Below, in pieces: positions 50,201 to 57,767 of a DNA stretch of 64,000 nucleotides; within the stretch, counting starts at the first letter, position 1, and every line of letters begins with the position of its first letter. The notes beneath the pieces were generated by a model. That model was not told the origin of the DNA. It did not search any database and saw only the letters and a program-made list of their open reading frames with translations. The stretch covers positions 5,273,001 through 5,337,000 of the forward strand of contig NZ_CP029552.1 in the NCBI RefSeq assembly GCF_003173775.1. The letters run 5' to 3'. The stretch comes from Methylobacterium sp. 17Sr1-1. GTDB taxonomy: Bacteria; Pseudomonadota; Alphaproteobacteria; Rhizobiales; Beijerinckiaceae. The translations under genes and the position numbers were made by a program.

Positions 50201-50273
50201 GGGGAAAACCCGCGCGGGTCCCCCTGAGGAGATTGGCGAGGCGGCGCAGGATCATCGCTGCCTCACGCCGCAT
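47229..50273 (-). CDS. bcsB: Cellulose synthase regulatory subunit BcsB, with repeat-derived N-terminal insertion
   Basis: A 1,014-residue BcsB, longer than usual. The periplasmic carbohydrate-binding and flavodoxin-like domains are clear (VSYLSAISVAPESSELSGSV, EFPLPEGVLKPGYNAVTLAA, PLSLWRPGLNRVEISAQLP), and a C-terminal membrane helix (LNPGAYVVMTLVMALCLGLA) docks on BcsA. The ATG at 50273 overlaps the bcsA stop by 11 bases. Residues about 18-116 are translated from an inverted-repeat element (49927-50222). The true signal segment (RTAAFLLLACLLATPTRAQS) follows at 144-163 and no ATG, GTG or TTG lies directly before it. A Gln/Ala/Ser repeat is encoded by 47822-47896. Confidence 0.9.
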   Translation of the reverse strand: MRREAAMILRRLANLLRGTRAGFPLSPTDPGQARDLQATDEVGQARLLAGRGPCRRSGDSASGGESRSEGEGVVPDVAPPETPPRPRGEPAVRGSLRTRQGVRSPLPARGERRGPAPSPGRSCHELDRPWACARPTAKEKRTRRTAAFLLLACLLATPTRAQSFLGTGPTERLTLPPTGEPMRPATPRPQGGPGAQGQAPQAQPPEPNPARRGVAVVAAVEAARRFPAGTGGYRLAGEEASLQFPVHVTEAQARGPAKLRVSYLSAISVAPESSELSGSVNGTRVGWTRIQAPGAVKVVEFPLPEGVLKPGYNAVTLAASQRHRVDCSTEATYELWTQIDPSRSGLVVAQASDLDLKTLAALEPDESGALPIGVLLAERPSPERLERMIGAVQAVALVGRLARPAVSFGPALSGRAGLTLAVGTAAELRGTDGLEELGPIAGPRVAVLAPRGSRAPVLVVTGVSAADVRQAIATLAASGDESGTPPGTRLAELTRGIPVEGGESLTLEQLGVASREFNGRLLRVGFAVRFPADFVPADYGKVILHLAGGYAAGLEPSARIVVDINGRNAASVPLPYSRGEVFTDSAIPLPLSLWRPGLNRVEISAQLPTAADRTCDTLAPGARRARFLFLDRTRIDIPALARAVRSPDLAAVKAGAVPFLAPNLPAAAPRPRLVLPTPDRDSASAAATLAARLAIAANRVIDFEIGSDEREAGGGAHLIVAPVRALTPATLEAVGLDPAQVRGIWEGRAETVATPGPFGAEGVVTLDRLRRNLPMRCALPALTTPLRTASAQPIQVSAQQVSAQQVSAQQASAQQASVQAAPQAPAPDPTDAPADSEADLVARWDESARGLTIIPAVLANAWTGLVQRAAETRDLALRLAGGPAPEAVPLNPRASLIIAQGAGGRLRDGTVLVTAPNASILRASVSCLVDPVVWTTLSGQAAFLDASDGSLTTVQPKRVGLIETQARGLANLRLVSAAWLSLNPGAYVVMTLVMALCLGLATTSLVRQLGRRNR
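47822..47896. repeat. 15-bp tandem repeat inside bcsB
   Basis: Five consecutive 15-bp units: two copies of CGGAGGCTTGCTGCG, two of CGGAGACTTGCTGCG, and a diverged fifth. They encode repeats of SAQQ(V/A) in BcsB. The reading frame is kept whatever the copy number, so length variation would be tolerated. Confidence 0.85.
49927..50222. repeat. Inverted-repeat element inserted in the 5' end of bcsB (family R4)
   Basis: About 296 bp. The left end GCGCGGGTCCTCTCCTCTCC and the complement of the right end (GCGCGGGTTTTCCCCTCTCC) match at most positions. Inside are several perfect small hairpins, such as CTTCGCACCCCTTGCCGGGT with GCGAAG, GAAGTCGGGCTTGCCCGACTTC and AGATCCCGGGCTTGCCCGGGATCT-type units. 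It is read through in the bcsB frame on the minus strand without a stop. Confidence 0.75.
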
Positions 50274-52710
50274 CGGTGCGCCGGCCGCGCGCGGCGAGCG
50301 CGCGGTCGTTCTCGAAATCGAGCATCAGGCGGACCCAGTCGCCGTCGTCCTCCGTCTCGGCTCGAGTCGCGGCCTGCGCGTGAGCCTGGGGCTGGGGCTG
50401 GGCGGAGGCGTGAGCCTGCGTGCGAATCGGGAGCGTCGGGCGGGCGAGCGGGGCGAGGGGCAGGTCGACCGGCTGGGGCGGGACCGCGTCCCGGACCGGC
50501 TCGTCGTAGACCGGGCCGACCTCAGAGGCCTCGACCGGCATCGGCCGGCGCTCGCCGGCCAGCGCGTAGCGCAGGGCGCGGACCGGCTCGGAAAAGCCCC
50601 ACCAGACGAATTGCAGCGTGCCGGTGAACAGGTCCTTGTGGCGCCGCCGGCGCAGCTGGAACCGGCGCATCGCCTCGGCATCGCCGTACATCAGCCCGGC
50701 GAGCGCGACGTAGTCCTGCGGCCGCAGGGTCCCGAAGGCGAGGCGGCAGACCGCGTCGGCGCCGGACCGCGTGACCGGCCCAAGCACCACCGGCAGGGCG
50801 CCGGCGGGGCGGGCGCCCGCCACCGGCACCACCGTGAGGGTGCCGGGGACCGGGCGGTGGCCGGCGCCGGGCGCGAGGAAGGCCGCCGGCATCCGCACGG
50901 TGCAGGCCTCGGCCGAGACCCGCTCGATCGCCACGTCGACCGCCCGGCCGCCGAGGGTGAGCTGGCCGCGGCGGGTGATCGGGAGGGAGGGCGTGCGCTC
51001 GAGCTGGCGCCGCTCGGCGCAGACCCCGAGCGCCGCCCCGGCGGTGAGCAGGTTGAACAGGTTCCACAACCCGACGACCAGCATCAGGTTGGTGACGCCC
51101 GGCTCGAACAGGTAGCGCCAGGCCGCGACGACGCAGCCGGTCAGGAGCAGGCCGTAGACCGCGAAGAACGGCAGCGACAACGCCGACAGGTGGTCGTGAT
51201 CGAGCGTCGCACCCTTGTTGGTGACGTTGAAGGTGGGTTTGCGCGGCGACCAGATCACCGAGACGATCGCCTTCGACAGGTACAGGCCCTGGACGTACTC
51301 GTACAATTCGGAGACGAACGGCCAGCGGAACTTGCCGTAGACGTAGTTCTGCATCATCAGGTTGATGACGATGTAGGTCGCCGTGTAGGCGATCGATTCG
51401 TCGACGCTGGCGACGAAGATTTTTAGATCGAAGAAGATGTGGAGCAGCGGCGCGAACATGAAGACGAGCCGCGGGACCGGGAAGAACCAGAACGTCATGC
51501 TCGACAGGTAGGCGAGCTTCTGGATCGGCTTGAGGCCGCGCTGCAGGGCGGGATTCTTCAGGAGCAGGATCTGGAACATGCCCTGGCACCAGCGCGAGCG
51601 CTGGCCGATGAAATCGGCGAGCGTGTCGGGCTGGAGGCCGGCGATCAGCGGCTTGTCGACATAGGCGCTGGTCCAGCCGCGGGAATGCAGCTCGAAGGCG
51701 GTCTCGCAATCCTCCGTGATGGTGATGCCGGCGAAGCCCCCCGCCTCGTCGAGGGCGGTGCGGCGCAGGAGCGCCGCCGACCCGCAGAAGAACGAGCCGT
51801 TCCACTTGTCGAGCCCGGCCTGCGTCACCGCGTAGAACATCTCGTTCTCGGACGGCATCCGCTCGAAGGTCTTGAGGTTGCGCTCGATCGGGTCCGGATT
51901 GAGGAAGGCGTGCGGGGTCTGGACCAGGAAGAGCTTCGGATCCTCGGCGAAGTAGCCGACGGTCTCGGCCAAGAGCGAGCGGAACGGGACGTGGTCGGCG
52001 TCGAGCACCAGCACGAGGTCGCCGGTGGCGGAAGCCAGCCCGTTGTTGAGGTTGCCGGCCTTGGCGTGCTCGTTGCGGGCGCGGGTCAGGTAGCGGGCGT
52101 CGAGGTCGCGGCAGAGCGCCTGCAAGGCGGCCCGGCGGTCCCGTGCGGCTTGCGCCTTCTCGGGGTCCGGATCGGCGCATTTCTGGTCGGTGCCGCCGTC
52201 GTCGAGGAGCCAGACGGTCAGCTTCTCGGGCGAGTAGTTCATCTGGCGCGCGGCGGCCAGCGTCATCGCCAGGATCTCGGCATCCTCGTTGTAGCTCGGC
52301 ACGAAGACGTCGACGGAGGGCAGGTCGGCCGCCGGCAGGGCGGCGGGCGGAGGGCGGCGCAGCGGCTCGGCGTTGATGATCAGGCTGACGAACAGGATGA
52401 AGACGCAGTACAGCTCGCAGAGCAGCAGCAAAAGCCCGAAGCCGAAGCTGACCGGATCGCCCGGGGAGGGCAGGGTGTCGGTCACGCGCCACAGGATGTA
52501 GCGCAGCACCACCAGGCTGCCCATCGCCAGGAAAACGAAGCGCGTCCGCGGCCCGTCGAAGACCAGCCACAGCCCGGCCATCGCCGCCATGGCGGCGAGG
52601 CTCATCGCGAGCTGGTTCTGGGTGCCGACGGGCTGGCTCAGGAGGGCGAGGCCGGCCGCCGTCGTCCCCATCCAGGCCAGCCATCGCAACACACGCACCA
52701 CGCCCGTCAC
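50263..52710 (-). CDS. bcsA: Cellulose synthase catalytic subunit (UDP-forming)
   Basis: An 815-residue GT2 processive synthase. Order: four N-terminal helices, glycosyltransferase domain with VFVPSYNEDAEI, LLDDGGTDQKCAD, LVLVLDADHVPF, ITEDCETAFEL (TED) and QRSRWCQGMFQILLLKNPAL (QXXRW), four more helices, then a PilZ-type domain (AERRQLERTPSLPITRRGQL). It polymerises UDP-glucose and secretes the chain. PilZ motif 1 (RXXXR) is present but the second motif reads ERVSAEA where DXSXXG is expected. The GTG at 52710 starts the frame. First gene of bcsA-bcsB-bcsZ-TPR-bcsN, all overlapping. Confidence 0.95.
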   Translation of the reverse strand: MTGVVRVLRWLAWMGTTAAGLALLSQPVGTQNQLAMSLAAMAAMAGLWLVFDGPRTRFVFLAMGSLVVLRYILWRVTDTLPSPGDPVSFGFGLLLLLCELYCVFILFVSLIINAEPLRRPPPAALPAADLPSVDVFVPSYNEDAEILAMTLAAARQMNYSPEKLTVWLLDDGGTDQKCADPDPEKAQAARDRRAALQALCRDLDARYLTRARNEHAKAGNLNNGLASATGDLVLVLDADHVPFRSLLAETVGYFAEDPKLFLVQTPHAFLNPDPIERNLKTFERMPSENEMFYAVTQAGLDKWNGSFFCGSAALLRRTALDEAGGFAGITITEDCETAFELHSRGWTSAYVDKPLIAGLQPDTLADFIGQRSRWCQGMFQILLLKNPALQRGLKPIQKLAYLSSMTFWFFPVPRLVFMFAPLLHIFFDLKIFVASVDESIAYTATYIVINLMMQNYVYGKFRWPFVSELYEYVQGLYLSKAIVSVIWSPRKPTFNVTNKGATLDHDHLSALSLPFFAVYGLLLTGCVVAAWRYLFEPGVTNLMLVVGLWNLFNLLTAGAALGVCAERRQLERTPSLPITRRGQLTLGGRAVDVAIERVSAEACTVRMPAAFLAPGAGHRPVPGTLTVVPVAGARPAGALPVVLGPVTRSGADAVCRLAFGTLRPQDYVALAGLMYGDAEAMRRFQLRRRRHKDLFTGTLQFVWWGFSEPVRALRYALAGERRPMPVEASEVGPVYDEPVRDAVPPQPVDLPLAPLARPTLPIRTQAHASAQPQPQAHAQAATRAETEDDGDWVRLMLDFENDRALAARGRRTDAA

Positions 52711-52752
52711 CTCAGAATCGCCAAGTCCCCTACGCCATAGGAATATGTCGGT

Positions 52753-52767
52753 TTCTCGTTACGAGAA
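52753..52767. promoter_or_regulatory. Palindrome TTCTCGT-T-ACGAGAA upstream of bcsA
   Basis: A perfect 7-bp dyad around one base, 43-57 bp before the bcsA start codon. This is the expected position for an operator over the bcsA promoter. A T-run follows on the plus strand. The binding protein is unknown. Confidence 0.5.
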
Positions 52768-52843
52768 CCTGCTTTTTTTCGATGGCCCTCAATGGATTGG
52801 AGCGCGAAAATCGCTTCTGTCCCGTATCAAATTGCCACACTTG

Positions 52844-52957
52844 ATCGTGGATCGCCTGGGACAGGCGCCCATTTCGCAAGCTGGCCTGCGATGGCGAGAT
52901 CAAGCTTCAAAGGAATATTTTGTAAGATCATAATCTGTCGGAAGGGCGATCCACGAT
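52844..52957. repeat. 13-bp perfect inverted repeat flanking 88 bp
   Basis: ATCGTGGATCGCC at 52844-52856 and its exact complement at 52945-52957 enclose an AT-richer core (AAGGAATATTTTGTAAGATC). It could be a miniature inverted-repeat element or paired regulator sites for the cellulose operon. Confidence 0.55.
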
Positions 52958-53509
52958 GACGATCGCGACAGGATCCGAGGGTGACGCAGGTGTCCGCCGA
53001 ACGGTCCTCATCGAACACGGCCGAAGGCGCGGCGCAGGACCGATATGGCGCCCTCGCGGAAGGACTCAAGCAGCCGCGATACTGTTCGTTCTCGACGTCG
53101 GCACGGCACTGCATTTCGCAACTCGGATTCGAGTGAGCGCTCAGGTTGCAGGCCGCCCCCCCGGGCCAGCGGCGAGCCGCTCGACCGCGCCGTCGGCGGG
53201 CGCTGCCGGTCGTGAATGGGGGCAGGGACTTGACCGACCCGGCTCTTCTGCACGCGAGAGCCTCGACCGGTATCGGCAGCCCATTGCCAGCCCGTTCCGG
53301 CTTGAGACAGCGCGTGACGCCTCGCACCCTCACGCGGCCTCGCCGATCGACACGGAGCCCGGACCGGTAACCCGTTCAGGTCCGCCTCATCACGCCCGGG
53401 GCCGAACGCCGACACCGCCCGATCGCGGCGCGATCGGACGGTGCTCCTGGTTCTTACTCTGACAATATGGCCCCGAACGGAGCGGCTCCGCGCTCCGCCG
53501 GCGAGCGTC

Positions 53510-54073
53510 CTAGAACGGGATGTCGTCGTCCAGGTCGTCGTAGCGCTTCTGGTTGCCGCCGCCGGACGAGGCCGGGCGCCGCTCGCCGCCGGACGAGGAG
53601 GAGCGTCCGCCGCCGCTGCTGCGACCACCGCCGCCGCCGCCGTAATCGCCGCCGCGGCTGATCTGGCCGCCGCCCATGTCGTCGGCGCCCATCTCGCCCA
53701 TGCCGCCCTCGGCTCCGCCGCCGCGGCCGTCGAGAATGGTCAGCTCGCCGCGGAAGCGCTGCAGCACGATCTCGGTCGTGTACTTCTCGACGCCGGACTG
53801 GTCCTGCCACTTGCGGGTTTGGAGCTGGCCCTCGATGTAGACCTTCGAGCCCTTGCGCAGGTACTGCTCGGCGACGCGGGCCAGGTTCTCGTTGTAGATC
53901 ACGACCGAGTGCCACTCGGTCTTCTCCTTGCGCTCGCCGGACGCCTTGTCCTTCCAGGACTCGGACGTCGCGAGGCGCAGGTTCACCACCGGATCCCCGG
54001 AGGCCAGCCGGCGGGTCTCGGGATCGCGCCCGAGATTGCCCACCAGGATCACCTTGTTCACGCTGCCCGCCAT
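53510..54073 (-). CDS. ssb: Single-stranded DNA-binding protein
   Basis: A 187-residue SSB. The OB fold starts [20 protein letters not shown] and continues through [20 protein letters not shown] and [21 protein letters not shown] Gly/Ser-rich disordered linker and the acidic DDLDDDIPF tip, which recruits repair and replication partners, complete it. The ATG at 54073 follows GAGAGGAGAG. A LexA-type box about 155 bp upstream indicates SOS control, as known for ssb in other bacteria. uvrA, often divergent from ssb, is not here. Confidence 0.96.
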   Translation of the reverse strand: MAGSVNKVILVGNLGRDPETRRLASGDPVVNLRLATSESWKDKASGERKEKTEWHSVVIYNENLARVAEQYLRKGSKVYIEGQLQTRKWQDQSGVEKYTTEIVLQRFRGELTILDGRGGGAEGGMGEMGADDMGGGQISRGGDYGGGGGGRSSGGGRSSSSGGERRPASSGGGNQKRYDDLDDDIPF

Positions 54074-54226
54074 CCCGCTCTCCTCTCGTTCCATCTCACT
54101 CGGGCGCATGCCCGGCCGACGCCGCGGACCACCGCTTCGGTCACGCGAGTTGGGCCGAACAGGCCGGGACCGGCAAGGGGAGGGGCGCCTTTGTGCCCGC
54201 TTCACACATGCCGAAGGCCAGAAAGT

Positions 54227-54241
54227 GTTCTATATTTGTTC
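54227..54241. promoter_or_regulatory. SOS (LexA) box, GTTC-N7-GTTC
   Basis: GTTCTATATTTGTTC is an exact match to the direct-repeat LexA site of alphaproteobacteria (GTTC-N7-GTTC), lying 154-168 bp upstream of the ssb start codon in an AT-rich stretch of a GC-rich gap. The remaining part of the 303-bp gap contains an R1-like hairpin around 54,300-54,345 and nothing else recognised. Confidence 0.75.
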
Positions 54242-54296
54242 GCGACATCAGGCAAGCGAAAAGGGCGAAGCGATACCGCTCCTCCGATAATACTCC

Positions 54297-54350
54297 GCGC
54301 CATCCCGGTGCCGCGAAAGCGGCACTTGGAATGACGCGGAGGGTGACAGG
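54297..54350. repeat. R1-like palindromic repeat (copy 4)
   Basis: GCCATCCCGGTGCCGCGAAA followed by GCGGCACTTGGAATGACGCG and GAGGGTGACA: a hairpin with the ATCCCGG and GGAATGAC ends of family R1. It lies just beyond the metZ stop codon. Confidence 0.6.
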
Positions 54351-54376
54351 TTCGGTCGCGCGAAACGGAGGATCGC

Positions 54377-55681
54377 TCAGTCGAGCGCGTCCAGCGACTG
54401 CGCCACGTCGGCGAGCAGGTCCTCGACCGATTCGAGCCCGATCGACAGCCGCACGGTGTCCGGCCCGACCCGGGCGGCCTCCTTGTCGGCGGCGGGGAGC
54501 TGGCGGTGGGTCGTGGTCGCCGGGTGGATCGCCAGGGACTTGATCTCGCCGATATTGACGAGGTGCGAGATCAGGTTGAGCCCGGTGATGAATTTTTGGG
54601 CCGCCGCCTCGCCGCCCTTGAAGCCGACGGTGAAGATCGAGCCCGCGCCCATCGGCGAGTAGCGGTTCGCCAGCGCCTCGCCGGGCTGGCCCGGCAGCGA
54701 CGGGTAGCTCACCCAGGCCACCTTCGGGTGGTCACGCAGGAAGGCGGCCACCGCCTTGGCGTTGGCGCAGTGGCGCTCCATGCGCAGCGGCAGGGTCTCC
54801 GTGCCGGTCAGCGTCAGGAAGGCGTTCATCGGCGACAGGCCGGGGCCGAGGTCGCGCAGGCCGAACAGCCGGCAGGCGGTGGCGAAGGACGTCTCGGGGA
54901 AGCGCTCGGAGACGATCAGGCCCTCGTAATCGGGCCAGGGCTCGTTGATCAGGTTGTAGCGGCCGGATCCCCGCCAGTCGAAGCGGCCGGCATCGCAGAC
55001 GATGCCGCCGATCACCGTGCCGGAGCCCGACAGGAACTTCGAGGTCGAATGGACGACGATGTCGGCGCCGTGCTCGATCGGCCGGATCAGCGCCGGGGAG
55101 GCCAGCGTGTTGTCGACGACGAGCGGCAGGCCGTGCCTGCGCGCCACCGCGGCGACGCCTTCGAGGTCGATGATCGTGCCGCACGGGTTGACGATCGATT
55201 CGCAGACGATCGCCCGGGTCTTGTCGGTGATCGCGGATTCGAAGTCGTCGGGCGTCAGGCCGCGGGTGAATTGCGGCACGAGGTCGTAGCGGCCCTCCAG
55301 CCGGCGCATCAGCCCGAGCGAGCCGCCGAACAGCCGCGAGGAGGCGACGTAGGCATCGCCCGACTGCATCAGGGTCATCAGCACGAGCAGCATCGCCGAC
55401 TGGCCGGAGGCCACCGCCACCGCCGCCTTGGCACCCTCGAGCGAGGCGACCCGGCGCTCGAGGGCCGCCACGGTCGGGTTCGAGCCGCGGGAATAGGAGA
55501 AGCCCGTCGCCCGCATGGCGAAGATGTCGGCGGCCTGCTCGTTCGATTCGAACACGAAGCCGTTGGTGAAGTAGATCGGCTGCGCCCGGGCGCCGGTGGC
55601 CGGATCGGGGGCGGTGCCGGCATGGACCGCCCGAGTCGCGAAATGGAGTTCGGCGGAGTGCGGCTTGGTCGGATCGGTCAT
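54377..55681 (-). CDS. metZ: O-succinylhomoserine sulfhydrylase-like PLP enzyme
   Basis: A 434-residue Cys/Met-metabolism PLP enzyme (cystathionine gamma-synthase fold) expected to form homocysteine from an activated homoserine and sulfide. Features: ATRAVHAGTAPDPATGARAQ, YSRGSNPTVAALERRVASLE, LVVDNTLASPALIRP and the PLP Lys215 in VVHSTSKFLSGSGTVIGG. NLISHLVNIGEIKSLAIHPA and the Arg near the C-terminus bind the substrate carboxylate. The opening fits the O-succinylhomoserine sulfhydrylase subgroup better than its paralogue at 57.8 kb, but substrate choice is inferred. ATG 55681 preferred; 55708 is possible. Confidence 0.85.
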   Translation of the reverse strand: MTDPTKPHSAELHFATRAVHAGTAPDPATGARAQPIYFTNGFVFESNEQAADIFAMRATGFSYSRGSNPTVAALERRVASLEGAKAAVAVASGQSAMLLVLMTLMQSGDAYVASSRLFGGSLGLMRRLEGRYDLVPQFTRGLTPDDFESAITDKTRAIVCESIVNPCGTIIDLEGVAAVARRHGLPLVVDNTLASPALIRPIEHGADIVVHSTSKFLSGSGTVIGGIVCDAGRFDWRGSGRYNLINEPWPDYEGLIVSERFPETSFATACRLFGLRDLGPGLSPMNAFLTLTGTETLPLRMERHCANAKAVAAFLRDHPKVAWVSYPSLPGQPGEALANRYSPMGAGSIFTVGFKGGEAAAQKFITGLNLISHLVNIGEIKSLAIHPATTTHRQLPAADKEAARVGPDTVRLSIGLESVEDLLADVAQSLDALD

Positions 55682-55712
55682 CGAGGTCGTCCGTGGAAAA
55701 GGCAGGCTCATA

Positions 55713-55773
55713 CGAAATCCGACTGATTGCTTCAGGCGATCCCTGCGGGATCGCTTTCCCAACGCGGATTTCG
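55713..55773 (-). ncRNA. Structured 5' leader candidate upstream of metZ
   Basis: A 9-bp perfect outer pair (CGAAATCCG at 55713-55721 with CGGATTTCG at 55765-55773) encloses a perfect 8-bp hairpin (GCGATCCC at 55736-55743 with GGGATCGC at 55747-55754). The element lies between the response-regulator stop and the metZ start. It does not match the SAM-II consensus as I know it. It could be a regulatory leader, a terminator for the upstream gene, or a palindromic repeat. Confidence 0.4.
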
Positions 55774-55780
55774 GCTTCGC

Positions 55781-56230
55781 TCAGGCGGCGCGGCGCACGG
55801 TGTCGTGGAGGGTGCGCACCAGGGCCGAGGGCGCGTAGGGCTTCGGGATGAAGCGCGCGCCCGGCGGCATGTCGTGCGGGCCGGGGCTGCCCATGCCGGA
55901 GACCACCAGCACCGGGAGGCGGGGCCAGCGCCGGGAGACGAGGCGGGCGAGGGCGAAGCCGTTCATCGAGCCGAGCGGCATGTCGACGTCGGTCATCAGC
56001 ACCTCGACGTCGGGCCGGCTCTCCAGCACCTTCAGCGCCTGGTCGGCATGGGGCGCCTCCAGCACGGTGAAGCCGGCCTCCGCCAGGGTGTCGGCGGCCT
56101 CCATCAGCAGGAGGCCGTCATCCTCGACGAGGAGCACCACCGGCGCCGCGTCGCAGGGAGCGTCCGGCGCATCCTGTCGGGAGTCTTCCCGACGGGAAGC
56201 CTGATCGTGTCGGTCGAGGTCGGATGTCAT
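55781..56230 (-). CDS. Stand-alone response regulator receiver protein
   Basis: A 149-residue protein with a single CheY-like receiver domain after about 30 polar residues: VVLLVEDDGLLLMEAADTLA, phosphoacceptor Asp81 in VEVLMTDVDMPLGSMNGFAL, and the conserved Lys in FIPKPYAPSALVRTL. No output domain. It starts 145 bp downstream of the HWE kinase in the same orientation, so the kinase is its likely partner. The ATG at 56230 is the first plausible start; the ribosome site is weak. Confidence 0.9.
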   Translation of the reverse strand: MTSDLDRHDQASRREDSRQDAPDAPCDAAPVVLLVEDDGLLLMEAADTLAEAGFTVLEAPHADQALKVLESRPDVEVLMTDVDMPLGSMNGFALARLVSRRWPRLPVLVVSGMGSPGPHDMPPGARFIPKPYAPSALVRTLHDTVRRAA

Positions 56231-56374
56231 CGCGGGCAATGCGGGTGGGGGGGAAAGGTTGCGGCCGAAGCGTGCTGCCTATGGGTCCGCATCTCGTGGG
56301 TCAAGCGTGGCCGGAGAACGGCGCGGGACTGTCGCGTCCCGAGCAAGTCGCGCGCCATTCCGCCCCGGCGACGG

Positions 56375-57565
56375 CTACGTCGTCCCGTCCTGCATCGCCG
56401 CGAGCGGCGCTTCGAGTTCCATCACCGCGCCCTCGGGGGGAAAGCGCAGGCTGACCCGGCCGCCGAAGCTGTGCACCAGGCTGCGCTCGATCAGCCGCGA
56501 GCCGAACCCGCCCCGGACCGGCGGCGCGACGGGCGGGCCGCCGCTCTCCCGCCAGCACAGGCGCAGCATCGCCTCGGCGCTTCCCGCGAGCTCCCAGGTG
56601 ACGGCGACGCGGCCCGACGGGATCGACAGGGCGCCGTACTTCGCCGCGTTGGTGGCGAGCTCGTGCAGCATCAGGGACAGGGTCAGGACCGAGCGCGGAC
56701 CGAGGCTGATGCGGGGCCCGGCCGCGGCGAAGCGGCCGGCCTCCCGGTCGATGTGAGGCGCCATCGCGCCCTCGACCACCGCGGCGAGGTCGGCCTCCGC
56801 CCAGGCGCCGCGGATCAGCACGTCGTGCGCGTCGGACAGGGCCATCAGGCGGCCGTTGAACGCCTCCATCGCCGCGTCCAGGGTCGGGGCGCTGCGCAGG
56901 GTCTGGGCGGCGACCGCCTGGACCAGCGCCAGGGTGTTCTTCACCCGGTGCGCCATCTCCTGCATCAGCAGCGCCTGCTGCTCCTCGGCGCGATGCGCCT
57001 CGGTCACGTCGCGGGCGACCGCCAGCAGGCGCTCGGGGGTTCCGTCGAGCCCCTGGATGGCCGAGACCACCACGTCCCACCAGCGCGGGTCCAGGCTCCC
57101 GGAGGGTGCGCGGAACCGGCCGGTGCGCCCGGCCCGCGCGGCGGCGAGCGCCACCTCGGCGGCGATGCGGTCGGCGGGCTCCGGCCAGGAGGCCGCCCAG
57201 GCGGTGCCGATCACCGCCTCGTCGGGACGGCCGGCGGCGAGGCGGCCGCCCTCGCTCAGCCACTGCACCGTGCCGTCGAGGGCGAGGACCTGGATGCTGT
57301 CGCGGCTCGCCGCCAGGAGCCGGGCGGTGAAGGCCTCGCTCGCCCGCAACCGCGCGTTCAGTTCCTCGGCGGTGGCGAGGCGCGCCTCCCATTCGGCGGT
57401 GGCGGGAGGCTCAAAGCTGGCGGTCCGGACGGGGCTGCCATGGGCGTCGCGCAGCAGGGCGCGCAGCCGGGCGGTCTCCTCGCGGATCGCGCGCCGGCGC
57501 GCGGTCTCGTCGCAGGAGGCGCGTTCGGCGTCGGCGTCGTCCTGGGCGTCGTCGTGGGCGACCAT
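56375..57565 (-). CDS. PAS-domain HWE/HisKA_2-type sensor histidine kinase
   Basis: A 396-residue soluble kinase. A coiled-coil N-terminus (RRAIREETARLRALLRDAHG) leads to one PAS domain (about 83-190: SRDSIQVLALDGTVQWLSEG...). Then comes the phosphoacceptor MQEMAHRVKNTLALVQAVAA (His206) and an HWE-type ATPase domain with LMLHELATNAAKYGALSIPS, CWRESGGPP and GFGSRLIERSLVHSFGG. The ATG at 57565 is chosen for the TGGAGG upstream; a GTG at 57625 is in frame. Together with the receiver protein next to it, it lies between two sulfhydrylase genes. Confidence 0.9.
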   Translation of the reverse strand: MVAHDDAQDDADAERASCDETARRRAIREETARLRALLRDAHGSPVRTASFEPPATAEWEARLATAEELNARLRASEAFTARLLAASRDSIQVLALDGTVQWLSEGGRLAAGRPDEAVIGTAWAASWPEPADRIAAEVALAAARAGRTGRFRAPSGSLDPRWWDVVVSAIQGLDGTPERLLAVARDVTEAHRAEEQQALLMQEMAHRVKNTLALVQAVAAQTLRSAPTLDAAMEAFNGRLMALSDAHDVLIRGAWAEADLAAVVEGAMAPHIDREAGRFAAAGPRISLGPRSVLTLSLMLHELATNAAKYGALSIPSGRVAVTWELAGSAEAMLRLCWRESGGPPVAPPVRGGFGSRLIERSLVHSFGGRVSLRFPPEGAVMELEAPLAAMQDGTT

Positions 57566-57767
57566 CGCACCAGCCTCCAGACCCGCCCGGGCGGCATGCG
57601 TCCCGCTCGGCACGGATCGGCTCACCCGGCGCCGAAACTGGACGATGCCAGTAGATCACGGGAGCAGGCTTGGCTGCAATGCTTGCTTGAATTTTTCCCG
57701 ATCGTCTCTGCCACAACGGAAGGCCGTCCGGCCGCGGGCGATCGTCGCGGCCGGGCGGGGAGTCTGC

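Larger units (their letters stand above)
52711..53509. other. Intergenic region upstream of bcsA, no gene recognised
   Basis: About 800 bp between the cellulose operon and ssb. The first 220 bp are less GC-rich and hold two symmetrical sites, described separately. From about 52,950 to 53,500 there are open frames on both strands but none with a recognisable family or a good ribosome site. A long leader or promoter region for bcsA is the most economical reading. Confidence 0.5.

Noticed and set aside
55682..55780. SAM-II riboswitch before metZ
   Set aside because: Position is right, but the conserved loop and pseudoknot sequences I expect are not there; recorded only as an unnamed structured element.
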